A stretch of 64,000 nt of DNA from Macrostomum hystrix (GCA_950097015.1 CATNEN010000031.1:806001-870000), one strand, 5' to 3'. Numbered from the stretch's first letter, positions 47,574 through 60,852 are shown. Notes: a model not told the origin generated them from the letters alone. Program-made: numbers and translations.

Positions 47574-47642
47574 GTCTGGCTGTCTGTCTGTCTGGCTGTC
47601 TGTCTGTCTGTCTGTCTGTCTGTCTGGCTGTCTGTCTGTCTT
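47574..47642. repeat. (CTGT)n microsatellite with interruptions
   Basis: CTGT repeats broken by CTGG steps. A second, pure tract lies at about 56227-56253. Confidence 0.95.
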
Positions 47643-48054
47643 TTGATTTCTTTCATTTTCCAATGCAATCCAATCCCAGCCCAGATTTGAGAACAGCTTC
47701 TCCGCAGGTGGTTCCGCTTCTATAGGCAACTGGCTAACTGTCAATTTTAGAGAAACTCGGAGTCTAGGACCATTGTTGAGTGGACTGGGCTTAGGTTCCA
47801 ATCTGTGCAAACCCTGGGCTATAATATGTGCTCCGTGTGCTCTACACTAAGCTAGCGTTTGCAATATTTAATTGATTGTCACTGCATAACTCAATTAGAA
47901 ATGAAATGCCACTTTCATGCTCTGCTAACACAGCAAAGCCTCCCTAGAAATTTAATTAATTGTCTGCACGAAATTCTTTGCATCTAATCATCTGGAAACT
48001 CGATCCATCAAATACAATAGCGAATTGAATACCAGCTTCATATTCTGTTTGTTG

Positions 48055-48775
48055 AATAGACCTGTGTACAGTTCCAGTCTGTCTAAATAGACCTGTGTAC
48101 AGTTCCAGCCTGTCTAAATAGATCTGTGTACAGTTCCAGTGTGTCTAAATAGACCTGTGTACAGTTCCAGCCTGTCTAAATAGATCTGTGTACAGTTCCA
48201 GTGTGTCTAAATAGACCTGTGTACAGTTCCAGTGTGTCTAAATAGACCTGTGTACAGTTCCAGTGTGTCTAAATAGATCTGTGTACAGTTCCAGTGTGTC
48301 TAAATAGACCTGTGTACAGTTCCAGTCTGTCTAAATAGACCTGTGTACAGTTCCAGCCTGTCTAAATAGATCTGTGTACAGTTCCAGTGTGTCTAAATAG
48401 ACCTGTGTACAGTTCCAGTCTGTCTAAATAGACCTGTGTACAGTTCCAGTCTGTCTAAATAGATCTGTGTACAGTTCCAGTCTGTCTAAATAGACCTGTG
48501 TACAGTTCCAGTCTGTCTAAGTAGATCTGTGTACAGTTCCAGTCTGTCTAAATAGATCTGTGTACAGTTCCAGTCTGTCTAAATAGATCTGTGTACAGTT
48601 CCAGTGTGTCTAAATAGATCTGTGTACAGTTCCAGTCTGTCTAAATAGACCTGTGTACAGTTCCAGTCTGTCTAAGTAGATCTGTGTACAGTTCCAGTCT
48701 GTCTAAATAGATCTGTGTACAGTTCCAGTCTGTCTAAATAGATCTGTGTACAGTTCCAGTGTGTCTAAATAGATC
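48055..48775. repeat. Minisatellite, 31-bp unit, about 23 copies
   Basis: The unit contains TCTAAATAGACCTGTGTACA then GTTCCAGTCTG. Variants alternate GACC/GATC and GTCTG/GTGTG/GCCTG. It shares the core TGTACAGTTCCAG with the adjacent 48806-49078 array. Confidence 0.96.
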
Positions 48776-48805
48776 TAGATACTCAGAGTAAATAGGTACA
48801 CATAA

Positions 48806-49078
48806 GTGTACAGTTCCAGACTCACTATCAACACATCAGTGTACAGTTCCAGACTCACTATCAACACATCAGTGTACAGTTCCAGACTCACTATCAACAC
48901 ATCAGTGTACAGTTCCAGACTCACTATCAACACATCAGTGTACAGTTCCAGACTCACTATCAACACATCAGTGTACAGTTCCAGACTCACTATCAACACA
49001 TCAGTGTACAGTTCCAGGCTCACTATCAGCGCATACGTGTACAGTTCCAGGCTCACTATCAGCGCATCAGTGTACAGT
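48806..49078. repeat. Minisatellite, 33-bp unit, about 8 copies
   Basis: The unit is TGTACAGTTCCAGACTCACT then ATCAACACATCAG. It begins right after the 31-bp array, keeps that array's 13-bp core, and replaces the rest. Both strands stay open because 33 is a multiple of three. Confidence 0.96.
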
Positions 49079-49089
49079 TTCACCTCAGT

Positions 49090-50230
49090 GTGCTATCAGA
49101 CTATGTAATCCTAAATGTTGTGTCGCACGGAGCTGAAAAATCCCAAAATGAAAGTGTAATCGATTCTGAAATTCAAAAGCGGTAAAAAAGACGGTGCGCC
49201 AGCAGTTAAAAGCCCCCGTCACGCACACCTGGGCGCTGCGCTCCGACGGTTGCCGCTGAAGCTTTTCGAGGAATTTAAAGCGGCTGAGAAAAAAAACGGC
49301 AAATTTTAATTGAACTCCGGCCAAGCCGGGAGAATTAATGCGAAATCGCAGCCAGTTCAAGTCCATAGCTGGGCTGGGAGTCAGTGATTTGAACACAACT
49401 ATGAAGGGGTGGCAACACAAGCATATCGCTGCTGCAGAAATAGATATTGTGTGTGACTGCGTGAATTCTCCCATTTCATCCACCTGGGCACAGAGCTGGC
49501 AGCTGCCGGGGGGGCTTCATCAGATTCCGCTCGGCGCTGACCGGCCATTGTCCCGTTCACAGTGCTCTGCAATGCTAGGCCTGCATGAGCAGAGGACAGA
49601 CAAGTCCGCATCAGGCCAGGATGGGGGGGAGAGAAAGTGAGACTGACGCCGGGAGTTCTCTAGCAGCAGCAGCAGCAGCAGCGAAAAGCTCTGACAGTTC
49701 CGATGCATTTTCTGGGCTGGCAGAAGGCGGACCTGGCATTGTGAAGAGCCAGCCAGAAGCGGGAAGCTGTGAGCATTGGCGCGTCGGTTGAACAAAAGAC
49801 TCCGGCAGTGAATCGCACTGAGGCTGACACTGTGAGCACCGTGAGTAGCTGCTGGCGGCAGCCGGGCTCGCTTTGGGGAGAAAAGAAAACTTGTCTTGTA
49901 GTTTTTTTCCTCTAGCAGGCCCTTTTAAACACGGCCGGGGAGGGTCGGCCGGGTTAGGCGGACAACGGAGCAGGCGAGCTGTCTGAAAATTGTGAAGAAT
50001 AAAAAAATGCTCAGCCTGCACTCACTCTGTCTCACTCTCCGTCACTTGAGTATTTTGTCTGCTCAAACCCGGCCTTGCAGATGGGATGAGTATAGTTATT
50101 GAAAGTGAGACAGAGAGAGCGAGTAGTAGCGACCACCAAAATTTTACGAGTACTCCAGAAGCGATAAAAAGTCCATAGAGAACCAATTTTAAAAGCAACA
50201 CTCGGCTGTATTAAAAATGGGGGACACAGG
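49090..50230. other. Gene-free stretch with a short CAG tract
   Basis: Moderately GC-rich sequence. A run of five to six CAG/GCA triplets lies near 49663-49682. No frame shows a domain, and splice-flanked coding segments were not found. Confidence 0.4.
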
Positions 50231-50243
50231 GCGGGACTGTGGA

Positions 50244-51310
50244 TTTGTCTCGGCTGGGATGGGAGAAGGAGGGGGAGAAAACTGAGAAGGGATGGGAGAA
50301 GGAAGGGGAGAAAACTGAGAAGGGATGGGAGAAAGAGGGGGAGAAAACTGAGAAGGGATGGGAGAAGGAAGGGGAGAAAACTGAGAAGGGAGGGAGAAGG
50401 AGGGGGAGAAAACTGAGAAGGGATGGGAGAAGGAAGGGGAGAAAACTGAGAAGGGAGGGAGAAGGAGGGGGAGAAACTGAGAAGGGATGGGAGAAGGAGG
50501 GGGAGAAAACTGAGAAGGGATGGGAGAAGGAGGGGGAGAAAACTGAGAAGGAATGGGAGAAAGAGGGGGAGAAAACTGAGAAGGAATGGGAGAAGGAGGG
50601 GGAGAAAACTGGGAAGGGATAGGAGAAGCAGGGGGAGAAAACTGAGAAGGGATAGGAGAAGCAGGGGGAGAAAACTGAGAAGGGATGGGAGAAGGAGGGG
50701 GAGAAAACTGAGAAGGGATGATGGTAGAAGGAGGGGGAGAAAACTGAGAAGGGATGATGGTAGAAGGAGGGGGAGAAAACTGAGAAGGGATGGGAGAAGG
50801 AGGGGGAGAAAACTGAGAAGGGATGATGGTAGAAGGAGGGGGAGAAAACTGAGAAGGGATGATGGTAGAAGGAGGGGGAGAAAACTGAGAAGGGATGATG
50901 GTAGAAGGAGGGGGAGAAAACTGAGAAGGGATGGGAGAAGGAGGGGGAGAAAACTGAGAAGGAATGGGAGAAGGAGGGGGAGAAAACTGGGAAGGGATGG
51001 GAGAAGGAGGGGGAGAAAACTGGGAAGGGATGGGAGAAGGAGGGGAAGAAAACTGGGAAGGGATGGGAGAAGGAGGGGGAGAAAACTGGGAAGGGATGGG
51101 AGAAGGAGGGGGAGAAAACTGGGAAGGGATGGGAGAAGGAGGGGAAGAAAACTGGGAAGGGATGGGAGAAGGAGGGGGAGAAAACTGGGAAGGGATGGGA
51201 GAAGGAGGGGGAGAAAACTGGGAAGGGATGGGAGAAGGAGGGGGAGAAAACTGAGAAGGGATGATGGTAGAAGGAGGGGGAGAAAACTGAGAAGGAATGG
51301 GAGAAGTGGG
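50244..51310. repeat. Purine-rich minisatellite, 30-36-bp units, about 33 copies
   Basis: The unit contains GGAGGGGGAGAAAACTGAGA then AGGGATGGGAGAA. Variants with GATGATGGTAG add three bases, and others drop GAT. The plus strand is almost pure purine over 1 kb, a composition able to form triplex DNA. Pro/Ser-rich frames of about 400 codons on the minus strand are artefacts. Confidence 0.97.
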
Positions 51311-51319
51311 GGGGAGAAA

Positions 51320-52020
51320 AAAGGAGCGGGGAGAAAACGGAGTAGAGGTCGCTATCGGTATGCGACTCATATTCGGTTATCCAGGTAAAAAATAACTTTC
51401 GTAGAGCATATAGCGAGTCCAAGCGATTGTGGGCAATGCTTAACGCACGCGCACAGGCCAGCAGCTATCGCTGGGTGCTCAGACATGCTCAGAACACCTT
51501 GTTTAAATGCTGTTGTCAGGCTCGCCACGGGGAGCAGTTCGAGAGTGCGTGGGGGTGCGCCCCACGGAAGAATTGGGAAGTGAGAAGTGGTAGTGAAACT
51601 CCAGAAATCGGGCCACTCAATGCATAGGAGAGTCGGGGCTTCCCTATGCAGAGGAGTTTGCCAAAGCTCCCACGCTGTTCTGTGGGCTTCAGCTAACTAA
51701 TATTCAATAGACCGATCGCATAGTAAACTGAGAGCATTGTGAAACAGATGAAGTCAGCAGAGCAACCCTCACTGTGCTCACTAATACTCAATTGCTCATC
51801 TGTGGGGCTTCCCTTTCATTCGATGGCGGGGCCATTGCGGTCTGGCCAGATCCCAGTCATGTTCAATAGAATCTAAGCGACACGCGGCCTTAACTAAAGC
51901 TTGACTGGCTGAATTGACTGAAGCTAATATTTATATACTGCTTTTAAGGACAGTTGGGAAAGAACACTTGGCCAAATTTTATCCCACTCTAATGACCTAC
52001 TCATACCTTCCCTTTAGTTC
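51320..52020. other. Gene-free stretch
   Basis: Non-coding sequence between minisatellites. No domain-bearing frame, RNA gene or transposon end is visible. Confidence 0.4.
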
Positions 52021-52023
52021 ACT

Positions 52024-52190
52024 GTCATTCTCCCCTTGTCTCTGTCTCATTCTCCCCTTGTCTCTGTCTCATTCTCCCCTTGTCTCTGTCTCATTCTCCC
52101 CTTGTCTCTGTCTCATTCTCCCCTTGTCTCTGTCTCATTCTCCCCTTGTCTCTGTCTCATTCTCCCCTTGTCTCTGTCTCATTCTCCTGT
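52024..52190. repeat. Pyrimidine-rich minisatellite, 22-bp unit, about 8 copies
   Basis: Near-perfect repeats of ATTCTCCCCTTGTCTCTGTC plus TC. The purity suggests recent expansion. Confidence 0.96.
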
Positions 52191-52199
52191 CTTAGTCAT

Positions 52200-55100
52200 G
52201 TTTCACTTGATTAGACAATCTATAACACCCAATGTTCGAATCTACAAGCCGTGTTTGAAATAGAAAAGCAAAATGCTTCCCAAAAGTTGAAAGTGATTTA
52301 AAAACACATTGTAAGGAGAGTTAATTGTAAAAAATAATTCCTGTCGCAAATTCTTAAAGACACCATCAAGGTGTGAGTGTCATATTTCCTGTTAAAGCAA
52401 TTTTTGAAGCCATCCATTGTTTTGAATGTGATGGCGCCGGGTTCCTCCAGACTCGCCAATCAGTTGTAATTAGGAGACTCGGAGGTCACAAGGCACGCAG
52501 TCACGGAATGAGCGACTTTGCGGCCTCCCATTGGAACAATGCCGCTGCAGAGCTAGCTTGTCTAGTTGGACAAGGAGGCGGGCAGGGACTGACCACGCCC
52601 ACCTGCTTCAGATGGGATGTCTCAACTTTTTCTCAACGAGGTCTTGGTCAGAAATCACCTGACAAAGTGATTTGGCCCCCGGGGGTGTCGGTGGTGCGGG
52701 GCTCTATTTAGCAGGTATTGGGCGGCAGAACATGATGATTTCACAGATCAGTTCTCGCACGCACGAGCTCAGGGGAACACGACCAACGACTTCCGCTCTG
52801 CCGCTCGGTCTCCCAATTTCGGAGCCCTGTTACGCGGAACAGTAGACAGAATTGTGGGATTCTTTGACAATGTGGAGTTGTTGCGATAGATAACCAGAGA
52901 AGAGCTCTTGTTAACTCCGTCCTGCCCTCTTGGCCTCCCCTCCTTCATCAAAAATCCCTTTTGGCTTTCCCTCTCAGCTTCCTTCCTCTTCTCCGTCTGT
53001 TTTTGTCGCGGCTCTGTCGGCGTTCGACCAAATCCGTGGGTCGAATAGCAATTCGACCAAATTGGCTCGAATAGGGGAAAATTCTCCCCTGCAGCCTTCC
53101 GGCGGCCCCGCTTTGACCCGCCCGGTTAGCGGGAAGAAGCCACGCTCTGATGGTATTTCTGCGCATCAAAGCAATGGGAATTTAGACACCTAAATTTAGG
53201 CAGCAATTACTTCTCATGGAATCGACTCATAGCTCATAGCCTTCTCCAAGGCCTCTTATCTGCCTTTCTCTTCCCCTCTTCCTGTGTCTTGGAAATCGAT
53301 TCTGGCTTTTGTTGTTGATTGCAGCAGATTAGCATTTGTGCTCATCTTCCTCTTGTCTGCTTCTCCCGAGCCGAGCCAGGGGAACCACTTCACGGCGTCA
53401 TGCTGTCGTCAGGCCGGTGCCGGCCGGTCTTGCCCGATCCTGCCATTTCTGCAACAACAAAAAGCAGCCTCAACCTAAACGCTGCCCACGTCCAATGATT
53501 CGATCCAATATCCCCACTCTTTCACAATTGTCTTCTCTGTGTGAGTGTTTTTGTCGGCGACCGAAAGTCTGTTAATTTTGTTCAGAAATTGTCAGCCCGG
53601 GGTCATTCTGGTGCCCCGAAAGTGGCTGAAAACAAGCGGGGGAACATTTTTTATAAATGCAACACAATCGGAAACTGCCTGTGAGAGAGAGAGTCGGTGA
53701 GACAGCCCACACAGCTCAGATCCAAGGATGTGATGGCGGGATTTTAACCAACGATGGGAAAACTATTTCTCATCTTCACTTCCCACATTCGCATAGCCGA
53801 AGAGCAAGAGGAGGAGGAAGAGAGGAGCCTCAAAGGATCTGGGCCTGTTTCGCGTTCTTAAAAAGTGACGCGGATCACACTTTCGGCTTCTTTTACTGAA
53901 TTTGCTGACTTCCCGATCGAGGCAGCGTGCAAATTCAATTTTTTTTCTCTGCATCTCTTTTCAGCTCAATTGTTGCTGCTGCTGCTGCTGCTTCTCCATT
54001 GTCCGACAAAAAATTGCCGCGGCTGCGATGTCGAAGGAAAGGAAATCCCTTTGGTTAGCCACCAAAATTTCCCCCCGGTTCCTGCCGCGCTCGACTTCCG
54101 CGGCCGCCAACTTTTGCTCCTCCCATTCTGTCAGTTTTTTCCCCCAAAATTTTGTAGGAAGCGAGTCCCTGGCCGGATGAGAATGAATCTTGCATTGTTG
54201 TTCAGTAGCTTCATAACTTTTCTACTCGATTTTAATGAAAATTCAAATCAGCGACGAGACAATTCTGCCGATTTCGCTGACTCCTGATACTGTACGCAGG
54301 CACTCGGTCACACAGGTGTTTACATCTGCCCCGACTTTCTCAGCGTCAGGCAGTGTACAATATCACTGTGGCCCTCAAGGGCCCAAAATGTGGCCTCGCC
54401 GCGGAATCGAGCTCAAGGGACCGTCCTGGGTGCGAGACCGCTCTGCCACCTCGCCCTCAGTGACTGTCTCAGCACTATTTCCCATTGCTTCAGATCACCC
54501 ATCTGTGGGTGTGTACAAGTTGCTGCGGCCGAGACACTGGCTGCACATGCGCCACGAGTTTAAATAATAATAAAAAGTTTAAAACAAGCAAAGTGACAGG
54601 GCAGTTTGGCAGCTGTCAGTTTGGGAAATGTCAGTGTGTCTAGCGCCTATATCCTGCCTGTCCATGAAGGCTTTCAGTCGTTTTTTTTCGAGAGTGTAAA
54701 AATTGGGAATAAAGTGGAATAATGAAAGCGCGAAAGTGGCACCCGAGTCGATGAAAAAACTCCTCACTCTCTCTCTTCCAACTGCACTTTGGGTTGCTGG
54801 GCGGATTGCAAGCAGCGAAGCCTTATTGAAATCCTCCAATATTGGGAAGATTGTGAGAACAGTTTGACACCTACTCAGAGAAGCCAAGCACTCAGTGTGG
54901 CAATTGTCGGAAGCTGACTGGTGGCATCTCAAAAGAAAAAATAGCAATTTTTATTGTAGCAATTCCCAGACTCAGCAGGGGTATTAGGGGGGGCGTTTTA
55001 GCACACCGCTTGGATACACGGGTTCTGTGCGAAAGCTAATTGGCGCTTTAGAGTCTTCTGCTTTTTCTAATCTCACCTGGAAATATTTATCAAATGCTTA

Positions 55101-55250
55101 TAGAATTGGCGCCAAGTTACAAAAAGTCGCTAAGCAATCGAATGAGCACAGATTTCTTCTTCACTCACTTCATACATGATGGATCATTAGCAAAACTTGC
55201 GCTAAAAGCTTTCATCACTCACTCTGCTGCATCACTTTCATTGTTGGGCT
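52200..55250. other. Three-kilobase gene-free stretch
   Basis: Short open frames occur on both strands but none has a recognisable domain, and none could be linked by splice signals. A CTG tract lies near 53972-53990. It may hold regulatory DNA, but nothing specific can be supported. Confidence 0.4.
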
Positions 55251-55257
55251 TGCCTGT

Positions 55258-55830
55258 GAGAGGAGAGAGAGGAGAATGGGAGAGAGGGGAGAATGGGTGA
55301 GGGGAGAATGGGAGAGAGGGGAGAATGGGTGAGAGGGGAGAATGGGTGAGAGGGGAGAATGGGTGAGAGGGGAGAATGGGTGAGAGGGGAGAATGGGTGA
55401 GAGGGGAGAATGGGTGAGAGGGGAGAATGGGTGAGAGGGGAGAATGGGTGAGAGGGGAGAATGGGTGAGAGGGGAGAATGGGTGAGAGGGGAGAATGGGT
55501 GAGAGGGGAGAATGGGTGAGAGGGGATTGGGGATAAAAGGGGAGTATGGGATGAGAGTGGAGTAGGAATGATAGTGGAGTAGGGATGAGAGTGGAGTAGG
55601 GATAAAAGGAGAGTATGGGATAAGTGTGGAGTAGGGATGAGAGTGGAGTAGGGATAAAAGGAGAGTATGGGATAAGTGTGGAGTAGGGATCAGAGTGGAG
55701 TGGGGATAAAAGGGGTAGTATGGGATGAGAGTGGAGTAGGGATGAGAGGGAAGAATGGGTGAGAGGGGAGAATGGGTGAGAGGGAGTAGGGATGAAAGGG
55801 GAGAATGGGTGAGGGGGAGAATGGTAGACT
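55258..55830. repeat. Purine-rich minisatellite, 17-bp unit grading into a 19-29-bp unit
   Basis: It starts as near-perfect GAGAGGGGAGAATGGGT (about 16 copies to 55535). It then changes to GGAGTAGGGATGAGAGTGG-type units and returns to the 17-bp unit near 55750. This shows successive expansion from related seeds. Confidence 0.95.
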
Positions 55831-55839
55831 GAGCTGATC

Positions 55840-58430
55840 GTTCGAGTCACATCTGCATCACGTGAGCCGTAGGAATTTAATTGCAATTTTAGCACATGGC
55901 AACATTGCGATTTTTCTGCCCAGTCTTGCATATCATGTTAAGCAAACACGAAAATAACTAGTTAAGAATTGTTTTAAGAAACCGCTGTTTATCTGCTTAT
56001 TTTACTATGTAAATCCCCTGGCTTATCCGTGACGCATTCGAGTTGCTGCTCCTACAATGTTATTCGAAGGATTTAACTCTTTAATCTGTTAAATTTGACT
56101 TGGAAGCGGTAGTTAATATTGCAACAGTCTTGTCTCTAAGCAAGCTTTCTCTCGCTTGAGCAAAGACCTAAAACAGACAAATTTTGAGAAAATGAGAGTG
56201 AATTGATTAATTAATTTTGTCTTTGTCTTTGTCTGTCTGTCTGTCTGTCTGTCTAACACAATTCTTGAAGCCAATGATCCCCAGCAGTCCAGGTGAAAGG
56301 CGGGCAGGTATGCATGAGGCATAAAAAATCATTTGTAGCATTGCATTGGCCAGGTAAAAATCTAATATATAACAACGCATCTCTCAGTAGAGAAGGTGAG
56401 CGAGAGTTGCGGAAGACTCAGCCAGGGCAGCCCTGTTCATTGAGCACATATGAGCACATTTGCACGGCTGGTATTAGCAAACCAGACAAAAGAGTAACAA
56501 AGTGGGTTGTGAGTCGCTTACAATGCCTTCACTTGTATTTTCTTTTTTATTCCATTCAATTTAACGATTAAAGCCCCCAGTGCGATGCGGTGAATTATTG
56601 AGCAGACTCAAGCTGTGAGACGCACGCGGAGCACAATCTGGCCTTTCCCACCCATGGGGATGCCTCATCCCACAGCGCTTTCACCATTCAGCTCACCCCC
56701 CCTAAGTAGGTTGTGCATTTCCGCTGTTGGTGTGCCTCCGTGACAAAGGACAAGATTTAGTTGCTGTCCACAGATTTTGTTGTCTGTCAATTTTTTAATT
56801 CGAACGGAAGTCGAATTTGGGATCTCAACTCACAATGCCCCCCTCAGCTTCCCTGACGCGCCATCATATCGTCCTGCTCCGATGTTTCAATTGTTGAATG
56901 TATTGAGCCTGCAGTTCCCGCGGTGCCATCAACCTACTGTGACCTGCTGGCTCTCCCAGTGCGCGACACCCGCTCAGATACCGGAGCTGCGCCATCACCC
57001 CCTCCCCTGAAGTCGTGCATCGTCAGGACCGCCTGTAGAGGAATGCTTCCTGAATTAGGGGAATCGCCAGCAAGCTTTGGTTGTCAAGGCACGCTTGTCA
57101 AATATGATAGAGATGATGGTCCCAGATTTAGGCCAGTGAAAATTGACGTGACACTAACAACAACCAACTGGATGCTCTTGGCTCCGTCATTCACCGTTTT
57201 GCTAGCAACTGGGTCAATGAGCAGCTTTTGATAACCTCAACAAAGATGCGCGGAGTGCTTTTTTTCCTGAAGTTGCCAAAATTTTCATTTTTGAGAACAA
57301 AAAGAAAGTAAATTTTGAGCAATAATCTATGAGTTGCACGTGCGTATTGTTCTAGGATCCTACAGAAATGTATGCACATACCATGTGAAAGCAAGATGGT
57401 GGGGCGCTAGACAAATAAAGAATTCTGAAAACAATGTCAAAGCAAATTCTCGTATTTTATAGAATCGCAGGCCAGCAGACAAATGGGCAGGTGTTTAGAG
57501 CACGCACAGGTATAGCCACACTTTCTCTATTTAGTTGACATATAAAAATTATAATAGAAGCACACAGCAGACACTGATTTCATGTCCAGCATAGCCGCTA
57601 GTGCATCGGCTTTTTGTATTTGGCAGGTGAAGTGTAGTGTGAGCTCACGCACTGGGTGTCGCATGCAGCTCATATCCGTGGCGATGATCTGCTCAGATTG
57701 TGGCTGTGGGGTGGCGGGTGCATAGGCAGGTAAAATCCCCAATCAGGCGTATATTATATCCCAGCTGTGTGCCCGCGGGAATCGGGCACCAATGCTAGCA
57801 TGCCCAGCAGGCAAAATCAACAACTGGTCAGGTGTGAAGAAATTGACTTCTTCTTTTTCTCTAATCCTATATAGGCCTTGCTGTGAGCTCTGTTCACAGC
57901 AGCATCAAGGCATTTCCCAGCTCCTTTGTACTCACAGAGCCAGGTCTATGCATAGTCTGGACAATAAGATCCTGATTTTATGTAGGCTTGCCTCAGTTTG
58001 AACAAAGACCGCTCATTAGGTATTATTGGCCCTGCACCACAGTTGGTCCTTGTAGCTTAAAAATATTCACTGATTTAAAAAACAATTGAATAGTTCTAAA
58101 GAAAACTTTAATGCTTAGTTAAATCGATTCCTAATTGGTCAGTATATTAAGCACAGGTGTAAAAAGCACAGATTAACATATGTTATACCACTTGCTGTTC
58201 GAATCTTTTAGAATCACAGCATTAGTTTGCATTGTCAGGCGTGTAAAAACAGCAGGTACTCAATTATAGCATTACGCTTTGTGACTTTAATTAGTAATAA
58301 CACTTTAAAACAATGCCAAGGCTTAGAAAGGAGACAAAATCTAAAAATAATAATAGTACTGGTGCCCTAATCAGTAATCAGTAATATAGTAATCAGTAAT
58401 ATAGTAATCAGTAATATAGTAATCAGTAAT
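55840..58430. other. Gene-free stretch upstream of the FEZF-type gene
   Basis: It contains a (CTGT)n tract (about 56227-56253) and four copies of AATCAGTAATATAGT at 58371-58430. The 102-codon frame at 56923-57231 and others carry no domain. Confidence 0.4.
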
Positions 58431-58436
58431 ACAACT

Positions 58437-59305
58437 GACACTCATGCTTAATCAACTGACACTCATGCTATATCAACTGACACTCATGCTTAATCAACTG
58501 ACACTCATGCTTAATCAACTGACACTCATGCTATATCAACTGACACTCAGATGCTATATCAACTGACACTGATGCTATATCAACTGACACTCATGCTATA
58601 TCAACTGACACTCAGATGCTATATCAACTGACACTGATGCTATATCAACTGACACTCAGATGCTATATCAACTGACACTGATTCTATATCAACTGACACT
58701 GATGCTATATCAACTGACACTGATGCTATATCAACTGACACTCAGATGCTATATCAACTGACACTGATGCTATATCAACTGACACTGATGCTATATCAAC
58801 TGACACTCAGATGCTATATCAACTGACACTGATGCTATCAACTGACACTGATGCTATATCAACTGACACTGATGCTATATCAACTGACACTGATGCTATA
58901 TCAACTGACACTGATGCTATATCAACTGACTGATGCTATATCAACTGACACTGATGCTATCAACTGACACTCATGCTATATCAACTGACACTGATGCTAT
59001 ATCAACTGACACTGATGCTATATCAACTGACACTGATGCTATATCAACTGACACTCAGATGCTATATCAACTGACACTGATGCTATATCAACTGACACTG
59101 ATGCTATATCAACTGACACTGATGCTATATCAACTGACACTCAGATGCTATATCAACTGACACTGATGCTATATCAACTGACACTGATGCTATATCAACT
59201 GACACTGATGCTATATCAACTGACACTGATGCTATATCAACTGACACTGATGCTATATCAACTGACACTGATGCTATATCAACTGACACTGATGCTATAT
59301 CAACT
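58437..59305. repeat. Minisatellite, 21-bp unit, about 40 copies
   Basis: The unit is GATGCTATATCAACTGACAC plus T. Variants insert CA (CAGATG), shorten TATATC, or read CATGCTTAATC at the left edge. Copies become uniform to the right, indicating a direction of homogenisation. Confidence 0.96.
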
Positions 59306-59309
59306 GACA

Positions 59310-60852
59310 TCACACAGATGAAATATCACAACAGTTCGTTATCTAAAATAGAAATAGCTTTCTTTTCATCTTGCGTATAAAATGTATTTAGAATGTTAAA
59401 ATAAAGCAGAATTTTCATTAAAAATGGAACGGAAATTAAACTCGTAGATTAGATGTCTAAAGACGAGCAAATATGAATGAAATGGTGTGTCCGGATAACG
59501 CTATTGTAGGAAATGATCCAGACAAAAATATATGTAAACTATGCTCGTATGCATAAATATTGCCTGTTGTGTCACTAAAATTTCCCAAAAGAAACATTGT
59601 TTGCTTTCAATGTGGAGAGCTGCAGGGGTAGAGCCGGAAAAGTGACAGCAGCAGCAGCAGCAGCAGCAGGATGCTGCTTGTTTTGTTTCCAATTCCACTT
59701 TGCCATTTTCATTTTGGCAGAACTGACACCCAGGCCATGCTCAAACGTGAGTCGGATGGAGAGGCAGGCGGGAGTACGCGGCTGATTTTTATGAGAGAGT
59801 TGCTGCACCAACATTGCCGGCGCACTGAAGGCGGAAGAGTGACAGGCGGGATTCCTGCTGCTGCTGCTTTGGCAAAATCTGCAACTGGCAATTCTGCGGC
59901 ATTGCTCAGCCGTCATTGCCGCTGCCATGCTTGATGCCGCTGCGCTGCAGGTGTGAAAATGGGAGCCCCCCTCCTTGTCCATCAGAACAAAGTGGGATAT
60001 TTCCTCTCGCTTTCTTTCATTCCGTGGGCCTCTCGCAGATCCCCCCAGTCTGGCGGGGAGGCTGTGTTGTTTCTTTCATAAAAAAACAGTTTTCTCAGCG
60101 CTGGCTGCGAGTTCCGGGAGGCATGTGGCGGCCATCCACCACCCCACTCCCCAACACCAAAAAGCTGCCTCATCACCCCTAGAAAAGCAATTGTTGCAGA
60201 CTCTGTTTTTCCTTTTTTGCTTCCTTCTTTCCCTTCCCACCTCTCCGCATATTTTCCCCAGTTTCCTATCCCCGGGCGCCAGGTCATCAGTCATCAGTGA
60301 TCTGCTGGTCCAGCCCCTCCCCACCCCACTCCCCAGCCGTAAAAGTGTCGGCAATTCGGTAGTGCGTAAAAGGATGCTGGACCAGCCACCGCAGGTCCCG
60401 CTGCTATTGGACAGCCGCGGCTCGCTGAGCTGAGCGCCCATTGGCGGTCGGGCTTGGCGGCCCGGCGGCGGGGTGGGCGGTGGGCGGGGCCGACTCAACA
60501 CAGGCCAGGTTTGGGGAACTGACATGAGCTGACATGAGCAGTTGTAGGTGTGTGGCCAGGTTAGGCACTTCGGCGGGGCGGGCAGCTGCTCAGGGTGTGA
60601 GGAGGGAGGTGGGGGCGGGTCTGAGACCGATTCGATTTGACAGCCGACCAACCGGCTCTCCCCTCTCATGCTCCACCCCGTCGGGCGGTCGGGCGCCCAA
60701 TTCGATTTCGTATTTAACAGGCGCGCCAGTGCTCACCATAGGGCCATCAACTCGAAATATTCGCGCTCAACCGCTGAGAAATATCTGCTCCGAGGCAACA
60801 CGGTTGAGGAAACTCGAACGATTCAACTCTATAGGCGCTCCCGGCTGAGCAA
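59310..60852. promoter_or_regulatory. Upstream region of the FEZF-type gene
   Basis: The last 1.5 kb before the start codon changes from AT-rich to GC-rich, with poly-C/G runs and CAG tracts (59647-59668). From 60440 it is strongly GC-rich (GGCGGGGTGGGCGG-type motifs that could bind SP/KLF factors). A TATTTAA sequence lies at about 60711-60717, 136 bp before the ATG. Promoter function is inferred from composition and position only. Confidence 0.4.

Noticed and set aside
50189-51422. Two overlapping minus-strand frames of about 400 codons (Pro/Ser/Phe-rich)
   Set aside because: Both are readings of the same purine-rich minisatellite in different frames.
52373-52711. Plus-strand 112-codon frame
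   Set aside because: No domain, no splice context, and composition like surrounding non-coding DNA.
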